This document shows positions 37,734-45,167 of a stretch of DNA of 64,000 nucleotides, piece by piece (position 1 is the stretch's first letter; each line of letters begins with the position of its first letter). The notes beneath the pieces are model-generated. The model did no database searches. It was not told the DNA's origin and saw only the letters and a program-made list of their open reading frames with translations. Source of the DNA: Pseudomonadota bacterium (GTDB taxonomy: Bacteria; Pseudomonadota; Alphaproteobacteria; Rhizobiales; Methylopilaceae); NCBI GenBank assembly GCA_023388965.1, contig JAEWFF010000032.1:1-64000 (forward strand), in the 5' to 3' direction. The position numbers were made by a program, and so were the translations under genes.

Positions 37734-39106
37734 TTCCGCGCGCTCTAGCCGCCATAGCCATTAGCTTCATGATCGCAACAACGGCCGATGCGGCCGCCAA
37801 AATCCAGCGTGTCACCTCGCCCGGCGGCATCACCGCCTGGCTGGTCGAGGAACACACCGTCCCCCTGATTTCGGTCGAGTTCGCCTTTCGCGGCGGCTCC
37901 TCGCAGGAGGAGGCGGCGAAAAGCGGCACGGCGAATCTCCTGTCCGGTCTGCTCGACGAAGGCGCGGGCGATCTCGACGCCCAGGCGTTTCAGGAGCGGC
38001 TGGAAACCAGCGCCGTCGAACTGCGTTTCGATGCCTCGCGCGACAGTTTCGACGGCAGCCTGAAAACGCTTGTCGATAAAAGCGATGAAGCGTTCGAGCT
38101 TCTGCGCCTTGCGGTCAACGAGGCGCGGCTCGATGACGAGCCCATCGAGCGCATCCGCGCGCAGATTCTGGCGCGCATCCGCCGCAATTCCACCGATCCC
38201 GGCAATGTCGCCGTCGAGAACTGGCTCGAAGCCGCGTTTCCGGACCATCCGTATGGACGCCGCGGAATCGGCACCGAAGAGACGGTCGCCGCCATTACGC
38301 GCGACGATCTCGTGCGTTTCCGCGAACGCAATTTTGCGAGATCCAATCTGGTCGTCGCCGTGGTCGGCGCCATCGACGCCGCCACTCTGGCGCCCGCGCT
38401 CGATGAGATTTTCGGCGCGCTTCCCGCCGAGGCCACGCTCGATCCGGTGGCCGATATCATGCCGGGCAGTATCGGCGAGACGAAAACCGTCGATATGGAC
38501 ATTCCGCAGACGACGATCATGTTCGGCCGCGGCGGCATGATGCGCGACGATCCCGATTACATTCCTGCCGTTGTGATGAATCACATCCTTGGCGGCGGCA
38601 CGTTCACCTCGCGCCTGTTCAACGAAGTGCGCGAAAAGCGCGGCCTTGCCTATTCGGTCTATTCCTATCTCGATCCGATGGAGCATTCCGGCGTGGTCGG
38701 GGGCGGCGTCGCGACCAAGAACGAGCGCGCGGCCGAAGCCATGCAGATCATCGAGGACGAGTTCGCGCGTTTCGCGAAGGACGGCCCGACCGATGACGAA
38801 CTGGAGAAGGCCAAAAAATACCTGACCGGCTCCTATGCGCTGAATTTCGACTCCTCGGTCAAAGTGGCGCGCGGCCTCAAGCAGATCCAGCTTGCGCGCC
38901 TGCCGATCGATTACATCGACACGCGCAATTCTCTGGTCGAGGCGGTCACGGTCGAGGACGTGAAGCGGGTGGCCACACGCCTGCTCGGCGATGGCGATCT
39001 TCTCGTCACCGCGGTCGGCAAGCCGCAGGGTTTCCGCGGCGGTCCCGTGTCCGTGCCTGCGTCCGAAGAGAAAATCCCGGCCGTACCGGAGACGCGCCCG
39101 CACTGA
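37730..39106 (+). CDS. M16 peptidase-like protein, non-catalytic partner, exported
   Basis: 458 residues with a TTG start at 37730 that overlaps the previous stop; this start restores a full signal peptide (LIPRALAAIAISFMIATTADA). An ATG at 37769 would cut the signal peptide. It has the M16 fold, but the zinc site is replaced: where HxxEH is expected it reads TANLLSGLLDEGAG. The C-terminal domain keeps GGGTFTSRLFNEVREKRGLAYSVYSYLDP, the Arg/Tyr substrate-binding element found in such partner subunits. Tight coupling to the active subunit supports a heterodimer. Confidence 0.92.
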   Translation: MIPRALAAIAISFMIATTADAAAKIQRVTSPGGITAWLVEEHTVPLISVEFAFRGGSSQEEAAKSGTANLLSGLLDEGAGDLDAQAFQERLETSAVELRFDASRDSFDGSLKTLVDKSDEAFELLRLAVNEARLDDEPIERIRAQILARIRRNSTDPGNVAVENWLEAAFPDHPYGRRGIGTEETVAAITRDDLVRFRERNFARSNLVVAVVGAIDAATLAPALDEIFGALPAEATLDPVADIMPGSIGETKTVDMDIPQTTIMFGRGGMMRDDPDYIPAVVMNHILGGGTFTSRLFNEVREKRGLAYSVYSYLDPMEHSGVVGGGVATKNERAAEAMQIIEDEFARFAKDGPTDDELEKAKKYLTGSYALNFDSSVKVARGLKQIQLARLPIDYIDTRNSLVEAVTVEDVKRVATRLLGDGDLLVTAVGKPQGFRGGPVSVPASEEKIPAVPETRPH

Positions 39107-39181
39107 CGGCTCGCCTCCGGCACGGCTCCTGCATTAGGCTTCGCTCAGACGGAGGCTTCACGCAGATTGTCCGGAGTGCCC

Positions 39182-40498
39182 ATGCCGTTTTCCCAGAATA
39201 TCGACCGCGCCCTCGTTTCCTGGATCGGGGAGGGGGGCATTTCCGATGCCGAGTTCAACGCCGAACTCGACAGGACGGAGGCGGCGCTCGATTGGTTGCG
39301 CACCGCCTATAAGGACGGCTCGCTGCCGATCCTGAACATGCCGGAAACGGTGGACGATCTCCCGCCGGTCGAGGCGACGGCGGACAAGCTGCTCGATGGC
39401 GCGAGCGATGTGGTGTTCATGGGTACCGGCGGTTCGGCGCTCGGCGCGCAGGCGCTGCTCCAGCTTGCCGATTACAATGTGCCGGGCCTCGGCCTGTTCC
39501 GGCCCGGGCCGCGTCTGCATTTTCTCGACAATCTCGATCCCGTCACGCTCGATGCGCTGCTGAAAGTATTGCCGCTTTCGACAACGCGCTTCGTCGCGGT
39601 CTCGAAATCCGGCGGCACGGGTGAAACGCTCGTGCAGACGATGAGCGCGATCGAGGCGCTGGAAGGGGCGGGGCTCGGCAACGAGATCGGCCGGCGCATT
39701 TTCGGCCTGTCGGAACCGCAAGCGGGCGGCAAGACGAACGCTTTGCGCGCTTTGCTCGCGCCCTATGGCTCGCCCTTCCTCGAACATCACACCGGCGTCG
39801 GCGGCCGTTTTTCGGTATTGACGAATGTCGGCCTCCTGCCGGCCAAGGTCGCGGACCTCGACATCCGCGCCATCCGCGCCGGCGCGACCGCTGCGCTGAA
39901 ACCCGTGCTCGATGGCGCGAAGCCGGAGGATGTACCGTCCGCCGCAGGCGCCGCTTTGTCGTTCGCCGCGGCGAAAGCCGGCAAGAACGTCACGGTCATG
40001 ATGGCCTATGCTGACCGGCTCGAACGCACCACCGCCTGGTGGGTGCAGCTCTGGTCGGAGAGTCTCGGCAAGGACGGGCGCGGCACGACGCCCATGCGCG
40101 CGCTCGGTCCGGTCGACCAGCATTCGCAGCTTCAGCTCCATCTCGGTGGGCCGAAGGACAAACTGTTCACGGTCGTCACGGTGGATTTCGCCGGTAAGGG
40201 CCCAAAACTCGACGCCGCTCTGGCCGAGCGCGCGGGCGAGCCGGTGTTTGCGGGCCGCACTGTCGGCGATCTTGTCGCCGCTCAGGGCCGCGCGACGGCC
40301 GACACGCTCGCGCGCAATGGCCGCGCCGTACGCACGATCCATCTCGGCGCGCTTGATGAGCACGCGCTCGGCGAATTCCTGATGCATTTCATGCTGGAGA
40401 CGATGATCACCTCGAAACTTTTCGGCGTCGATGCGTTCGATCAGCCGGCCGTCGAGGAAGGCAAGGTGCTCGCCAAGAAATATCTCGGCGAGTCCTGA
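39182..40498 (+). CDS. pgi: Glucose-6-phosphate isomerase (short alphaproteobacterial form)
   Basis: 438 residues from the ATG at 39182, which has CCGGAG 5 bases upstream. Interconverts glucose-6-P and fructose-6-P. SIS-domain blocks: FMGTGGSALGAQ, SKSGGTGETL, VGGRFSVLTNVGLLPA (cf. the PGI signature), QLWSESLGKDGRG, GPVDQHSQLQL and FDQPAVEEGKVLAK. It is about 100 residues shorter than the E. coli-type enzyme but has the active-site blocks. Its stop is directly abutted by the stop of the convergent small gene, with zero spacing. Confidence 0.93.
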   Translation: MPFSQNIDRALVSWIGEGGISDAEFNAELDRTEAALDWLRTAYKDGSLPILNMPETVDDLPPVEATADKLLDGASDVVFMGTGGSALGAQALLQLADYNVPGLGLFRPGPRLHFLDNLDPVTLDALLKVLPLSTTRFVAVSKSGGTGETLVQTMSAIEALEGAGLGNEIGRRIFGLSEPQAGGKTNALRALLAPYGSPFLEHHTGVGGRFSVLTNVGLLPAKVADLDIRAIRAGATAALKPVLDGAKPEDVPSAAGAALSFAAAKAGKNVTVMMAYADRLERTTAWWVQLWSESLGKDGRGTTPMRALGPVDQHSQLQLHLGGPKDKLFTVVTVDFAGKGPKLDAALAERAGEPVFAGRTVGDLVAAQGRATADTLARNGRAVRTIHLGALDEHALGEFLMHFMLETMITSKLFGVDAFDQPAVEEGKVLAKKYLGES

Positions 40499-40774
40499 TT
40501 ACTCCGCCGCCTGCAGGACGGTCTCGCGCTGTTCGGCGGTGCGCTTTTTGGTGTCGCGGGCCGCAGCGCCGCTCTTCTCGCCGTAGAATAGCGCGGACGA
40601 CTGGCCGGCATCGTCGAGCGAGCGCACGCGCACGCAGATTTCCTCGTCGCTGCCGGCGCTGCGCAGCCTGATGCCGCAGATCTGCTCGGCCGCGGCGCGG
40701 GCATTGGCGGCTTCGACCGTCTTCCAGACGCCGTTGGCCTTGGACGACATGTCCCAGACAATGAATGTTCCCAT
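40499..40774 (-). CDS. Small protein of unknown function
   Basis: 91 residues from the ATG at 40774. Start MGTFIVWDMSSKANGVWKTV; then EAANARAAAEQICGIRLRS and SDEEICVRVRSLDDAGQSSALFYG. The pattern of a short beta strand, an Ala-rich helix with a Cys, and another strand suggests a compact domain. The C-terminal 25 residues are charged and probably unstructured. Not recognised. Single gene between pgi (convergent) and mutL (divergent). Confidence 0.65.
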   Translation of the reverse strand: MGTFIVWDMSSKANGVWKTVEAANARAAAEQICGIRLRSAGSDEEICVRVRSLDDAGQSSALFYGEKSGAAARDTKKRTAEQRETVLQAAE

Positions 40775-40963
40775 GGTTTTACTCACACTGTGCCGGATCC
40801 CGCCTCTAGAACGAGCGGCGGAGAAAAGCCAGTTATTCCTATGTCCTAGGGTTAAAGTCAGATTTGACGGATTCGAGGCGTAAATTGGGCGGAAAGGCGG
40901 AATGGAAAATCCCGGCTCGCGGGCCTTGATCCCGCTCCGCACCCCCGCAATCCTTGGCGAATC

Positions 40964-42730
40964 ATGACCATTCGCCGCCTGCCCGAAACCCTGGCCAACC
41001 GCATCGCCGCCGGCGAAGTGGTCGAGCGGCCGGCGAGCGTCGTTAAGGAACTTGTCGAAAATGCCTTGGATGCCGGGGCGACCCGCGTCGAGATCGCAAT
41101 CGCCGCCGGCGGGCGCGATCTGATCCGCGTCACCGACAATGGCCGGGGCATGGGCCCGGACGATCTTCTTCTGGCGGTGGAGCGCCACGCGACCTCGAAA
41201 CTGCCCTCGGACGATCTGCTCGACATCAGATTCCTTGGCTTTCGCGGAGAGGCTTTGCCCTCGATCGGCTCGGTCGCGCGCCTCGTCCTGACCTCGCGCC
41301 GGGCGGCGGATGCCCATGCCTCGTCGCTGACGGTCGAGAACGGGCGGGTCGGCGAGCCCGCGCCCGCCGCCCATCCGCCCGGCACGGCGGTCGCCGTCGA
41401 GGGGCTGTTTTCCGCCTTTCCGGCCCGGCTCAAATTCCTCAAATCCGAGCGCGCCGAGAACGAGGCGGTGGCCGAGACCCTGCGCCGCATCGCCGCCGCG
41501 CGGCCGCCGATCGATTTCGTCGTGTCGCTCGACGGGCGGACGGTGCGCTATCCGGCGCAAAGCCCCGGTATGGACGGGCTGCGCGCGCGTCTTTCCGATG
41601 TGCTCGGGCGCGAGTTCGGCGAGAACGCCGTTGCGATATCGGCCGAGCGCGAGGGCTTCCGCCTGACGGGCTTTGCCGGCGTGCCGACCTATAACCGCGC
41701 CACCGCCGCCCAGCAGCTTCTGTTCGTCAACGACCGTCCGGTGAAGGATCGCCTTCTGATCGGCGCTTTGCGCGCGGCCTATTCCGATCTCGTGCCGCGC
41801 GACCGCCATCCGGTCGTTGCGCTGTTCGTGGAGGCCGATCCGCGCGAGGTCGACGTCAATGTCCATCCGGCCAAGGCGGAAGTCCGGTTCCGCGATGCCG
41901 GGCTTGTACGGGCATTGATCGTCTCGGCGCTGCGCTCCGCGCTCGGCGCGCCGGGACCGCGTGTGGCGACGACCTGCGCGGCGTTTGCGACGTCCGCGTT
42001 TCGTGCGCCAGCGCCGTCCATGCCGCGCGGGCTCTATCCGGTCCACGGCGGGCTTGCGTTGCAGCCCGGTTTCGCCGAGGAGCAGGCGGCGTTCGATCTG
42101 CCGCGTTCGGCCGATATGCGGGCTGATGAAACCGAAACCGCGCCCGATACCGCCGCCTATCCGCTCGGCGCCGCCAAGGCGCAGGTGCACGATACCTACA
42201 TCATCGCGCAGAACGAGAGCGGGCTCGTCCTCGTCGATATGCACGCCGCTCATGAACGGCTCGTCTTCGAACGCCTGAAGCGCGAGCGGGGCTGCGCCCC
42301 GGCCCAGGTTCTGCTCGTGCCCGAAGTGGTCGATCTCGCGCCCGCCGATGCCTCGCGCGTGCTCAGTGCCGCCGACGAATTGATGCAGTACGGACTGCAT
42401 GTCGAGCCGTTCGGCGACGGCGCGGTTCTGGTGCGTGAGACGCCCTCCCAACTCGGCGATTTCGACGTCAGGGGCCTCGTCGCCGACATCGCCGATGCGC
42501 TGGCCGAATGGGGCTCGGCGCTGCCGGTGGCCGAGCGGCTCGACCGGCTGGCTTCGACCTTTGCCTGTCATCATTCGATCCGCGCCGGGCGGCGGCTCAA
42601 GCCCGAGGAAATGAACGCGCTGCTCCGCGACATCGAGAACGAGCCGGCCGCGGCGCAATGCAATCACGGGCGGCCGACCTTCGTCACCTTGTCGCGTACG
42701 GATCTCGAAAAGCTGTTCCAGAGGCGCTGA
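40964..42730 (+). CDS. mutL: DNA mismatch repair protein MutL
   Basis: 588 residues. N-terminal GHKL ATPase with IAAGEVVERPASVVKELVENALDAGA, DNGRGMG and GFRGEALPSIGSVA, and the transducer segment with VFVNDRPVKD-type sequence LLFVNDRPVKDRLL. The C-terminal domain has an endonuclease-type motif at residues 425-436, DMHAAHERLVFE, matching DQHA(x)2E(x)4E except Met for Gln, plus ACHHSIRAG and CNHGRP, the further metal-site motifs. So it is a MutH-independent nicking MutL. mutS is not in the window. Confidence 0.96.
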   Translation: MTIRRLPETLANRIAAGEVVERPASVVKELVENALDAGATRVEIAIAAGGRDLIRVTDNGRGMGPDDLLLAVERHATSKLPSDDLLDIRFLGFRGEALPSIGSVARLVLTSRRAADAHASSLTVENGRVGEPAPAAHPPGTAVAVEGLFSAFPARLKFLKSERAENEAVAETLRRIAAARPPIDFVVSLDGRTVRYPAQSPGMDGLRARLSDVLGREFGENAVAISAEREGFRLTGFAGVPTYNRATAAQQLLFVNDRPVKDRLLIGALRAAYSDLVPRDRHPVVALFVEADPREVDVNVHPAKAEVRFRDAGLVRALIVSALRSALGAPGPRVATTCAAFATSAFRAPAPSMPRGLYPVHGGLALQPGFAEEQAAFDLPRSADMRADETETAPDTAAYPLGAAKAQVHDTYIIAQNESGLVLVDMHAAHERLVFERLKRERGCAPAQVLLVPEVVDLAPADASRVLSAADELMQYGLHVEPFGDGAVLVRETPSQLGDFDVRGLVADIADALAEWGSALPVAERLDRLASTFACHHSIRAGRRLKPEEMNALLRDIENEPAAAQCNHGRPTFVTLSRTDLEKLFQRR

Positions 42731-42731
42731 G

Positions 42732-42806
42732 ATGAGCCGCCATCTTTCCGAATTGGAAACCATGCTGCCGCATCATCTCGAACGCAGCAGCGGAAACGGC
42801 GGATAG
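42732..42806 (+). CDS. Possible 24-codon leader/small ORF between mutL and the kinase-fold gene
   Basis: ATG one base after the mutL stop, reading MSRHLSELETMLPHHLERSS and ending GNGG. It exactly bridges the gap, ending 4 bases before the next start codon, and has AGAGGCGCTGAG upstream. It may be a real small gene, a translational coupler, or the eroded tail of a longer frame. Evidence is weak. Confidence 0.2.
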   Translation: MSRHLSELETMLPHHLERSSGNGG

Positions 42807-42810
42807 ACGG

Positions 42811-43836
42811 ATGGCAGAAGCGGCATCTCTTCCACATCAGACGCCGGCCGATTGGCTGCTCGATCTCGATCCCGCGCCGCTCGAAACCTTCCTCACGCGC
42901 ACCATGCCGGGCTTTCGTCCGCCGGTGAGCCTTCACCCGGCAAAGCCCGAATCCACCGGCACCTTCGTCATCTCGACGCCCGACAACCGCTATGTCATGC
43001 GGCGTGCGGCGCCCGGCGATGCGGAGGCGCTGGAGCGCGAATTCCGCATTCTCGCGGCGCTCTCGCAGCGTAATTTCCCGGTGCCGCGCCCGCTGATCTA
43101 TTGCGACAACGAAAGGCTTGCCGGCGCGGCCTTCTTCGTCATGGAATTCGTCGAGGGCCGTAACTACAGCGATCCCATCATGCCGGGCGCCAGCGTGGCC
43201 TATCGGTCCAAGGCCTATGAATCGCTGAACGCCGTCCTCGCCCAGCTTCACAATTTCGATCCGCGCGCGGTCGGCATTGCCTCGCTCGGCAATGGTCGCG
43301 GCTATGTCGCCGACCAGATCGAGAAATGCGCGCGGCATTATTCCAGCGTCAAGACGGAGGACATCCCCGAGATCGAAAAGCTGATCGCGTGGCTGCCCAA
43401 ACATCTGCCGGCTGACCGGCCGCCGCGGCTCATCCACGGCGATTTCCGTATCGACAATATCGTCTTCCACCCGAGCGAGCCGCAGGTCGTCGCCGTGCTC
43501 AACTGGCGCCATTCCGGGCTCGGCGATCCGGTCGCGGATGCGGTCTTTCATTTCATGGCGTGGATTCTTCTGTCGTCCGGCAATGGCGGCAATATCTCGG
43601 AAGCCGATATGTCGGAGCTCGGCATTCCCCAGCTCGAAGTCTATGCCGCGACCTATGCGCACCGGGCCGGGCTGAGAACGATCCCGAATTTTGAAACCTA
43701 TTTCGCGTATAATCTGTTCCGCATGGCGATCATGCAGGGTATGGCTGCCAAGGCCGGGCGCGCGAAGGCCGGCATGAATGTGCGGCCGCTCGCCGCCATG
43801 GCCTGGGCATTCGCCCGGCGTGCGGGAGCCGAGTAA
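42811..43836 (+). CDS. Phosphotransferase-family (APH/ACAD10-like kinase fold) protein
   Basis: 341 residues. Protein-kinase-like fold of the APH/choline-kinase group, closest in style to ACAD10/11-type acyl-CoA-associated kinases. The nucleotide-binding lobe has GTFVISTPDNRYVMRRAAPGD and REFRILAALSQRNFPVPRPL; FFVMEFVEGRNY is the hinge. The catalytic loop IHGDFRIDNIVFH is intact. However, the metal-binding Asp of the usual VLDWELSTLG motif is Asn here (VLNWRHSGLGDP, Asn231), so catalysis may be lost or altered. Substrate unknown. It is followed 11 bases later by the patatin gene. Confidence 0.85.
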   Translation: MAEAASLPHQTPADWLLDLDPAPLETFLTRTMPGFRPPVSLHPAKPESTGTFVISTPDNRYVMRRAAPGDAEALEREFRILAALSQRNFPVPRPLIYCDNERLAGAAFFVMEFVEGRNYSDPIMPGASVAYRSKAYESLNAVLAQLHNFDPRAVGIASLGNGRGYVADQIEKCARHYSSVKTEDIPEIEKLIAWLPKHLPADRPPRLIHGDFRIDNIVFHPSEPQVVAVLNWRHSGLGDPVADAVFHFMAWILLSSGNGGNISEADMSELGIPQLEVYAATYAHRAGLRTIPNFETYFAYNLFRMAIMQGMAAKAGRAKAGMNVRPLAAMAWAFARRAGAE

Positions 43837-43847
43837 CGGAGAAGTAT

Positions 43848-44690
43848 GTGCCGCCACAATCTGGTCCGCGTATCGGTCTTGCGCTTGGCGGCGGCGGTGC
43901 GCGCGGGCTTTCCCATATCCTCATTCTCGAATGTCTGGACGATCTGGGTGTGCGGCCGAGCTGCATCGCCGGAACCTCGATCGGAGCGGTAGTCGGCTGG
44001 GCCTATGCGTCGGGCCTGCGCGGCGCGGATCTGCGCAAATACACGCTCGGGCGTCTGAAGGATCGGCGCAAGATCGTCGGCCGCCTGTTCGAGGCGCGCG
44101 TCGGCCGCTTTACCCGTTTGATGTCGGGCGGCGGCAATCCCATGCTGATCGATGCGGAGGTTCTGCTGCCGCTGCTGATGCCGGAAGGCGTGGCGATGCA
44201 TTTCGAGACGCTCGAAATCCCGTTTTCGGTCGTCGCCACCGATTTTCATGGCCGCGCCCAGGCGGTGTTCCGCTCGGGGCCCGTGCAGCCGGCGGTCGCC
44301 GGGTCGGCCGCAATTCCCGGCCTCATCCGCCCGGTCCTGCATGAGGGGCGCGTGCTGATCGACGGCGGCGCGATCAATCCGCTGCCCTTCGACGTTATCG
44401 AGCAGGAGTGCGATGTCGTCGTCGCCGTCGATGTCATCGGCGGATTGACCGTACCGACAAAGCCGGTTCCCGATCCGTGGGAGACGATGTTCGGCTCGCT
44501 CCAGATATTGCAGAGCACGATCGCGCAGTCGAAGATCGCGCGCCGCCCGCCCGATATATTGATACGCCCGCCCGTCGGCGGCTATCGCGTGCTCGATTTC
44601 TTCAAGGCCTCGGCCATCTTCAAGGCGGGCGAGGGTTGCAAGGACGAGCTGAAGCGCGCGCTCGACAAGGAGCTCAGCGCTTCGGACTGA
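43848..44690 (+). CDS. Patatin-like phospholipase (RssA family)
   Basis: 280 residues from a GTG at 43848 with ACGGAG 6 bases upstream. Patatin fold with oxyanion GGGGARGLSH, nucleophile elbow GTSIGAVVG and the catalytic Asp in DGGAINPLP. Acts on lipids or acyl esters; true substrate unknown. Likely co-transcribed with the kinase-fold gene, from which it is 11 bases away. Its 3' end overlaps the convergent tadA by 17 bases. Confidence 0.92.
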   Translation: MPPQSGPRIGLALGGGGARGLSHILILECLDDLGVRPSCIAGTSIGAVVGWAYASGLRGADLRKYTLGRLKDRRKIVGRLFEARVGRFTRLMSGGGNPMLIDAEVLLPLLMPEGVAMHFETLEIPFSVVATDFHGRAQAVFRSGPVQPAVAGSAAIPGLIRPVLHEGRVLIDGGAINPLPFDVIEQECDVVVAVDVIGGLTVPTKPVPDPWETMFGSLQILQSTIAQSKIARRPPDILIRPPVGGYRVLDFFKASAIFKAGEGCKDELKRALDKELSASD

Positions 44691-45120
44691 AGAACTCGCG
44701 CAGCAGACCTGCCGCCTCGGTCTCGGCGAAGCCGCCATAGACGTCGGGCCGGTGGTGGCAGATCGGCAGTTCGTAAAGACGCGGGCCGGAAACGACCGCG
44801 CCTCCCTTGGGGTCTTCGGCGCCGAAATAGAGGCGGCGGATACGCGCGAACGAGATCGCCGCCGCGCACATCGGGCAGGGCTCGAGGGTCACCCAAAGAT
44901 CGCAGCCCGTCAGCCGCTCCGATTGAAGTTTCGCGCCCGCCTCGCGGATGGCGAGGATTTCGGCATGCGCGCTCGGATCGTTCAGTTCGCGTGTGCGGTT
45001 GCCGGCCGCGGCCAGAATCGCGCCGTCCTTCACCACAACCGCACCGATGGGAACCTCGCCGCGCGCCGCCGCCGCACGGGCCTCGTCAAGCGCGCGTGCC
45101 ATGAAGTCGCGTTCGGTCAT
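44674..45120 (-). CDS. tadA: tRNA-specific adenosine deaminase (A34 to inosine)
   Basis: 148 residues from the ATG at 45120, which follows GAAGGGAAAG. Zinc-dependent deaminase that makes inosine at the wobble position of tRNA-Arg(ACG). Zinc-site motifs: SAHAEILAIREAG (His and catalytic Glu) and EPCPMCAAAISFARI (two Cys). VPIGAVVVKDG and LNDPSAHAE are typical. The 3' end overlaps the rssA-like gene by 17 bases. Confidence 0.95.
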   Translation of the reverse strand: MTERDFMARALDEARAAAARGEVPIGAVVVKDGAILAAAGNRTRELNDPSAHAEILAIREAGAKLQSERLTGCDLWVTLEPCPMCAAAISFARIRRLYFGAEDPKGGAVVSGPRLYELPICHHRPDVYGGFAETEAAGLLREFFSPKR

Positions 45121-45167
45121 CAAGCTTTCCCTTCGCGCCCGGGCCGCCGGCATGGTAGGCGAGCGCC

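Noticed and set aside
40775..42763. Very long antisense frame over mutL continuous with the small gene at 40499
   Set aside because: Only the last 91 codons outside mutL look protein-like; the rest mirrors mutL. The ATG at 40774 was used instead.
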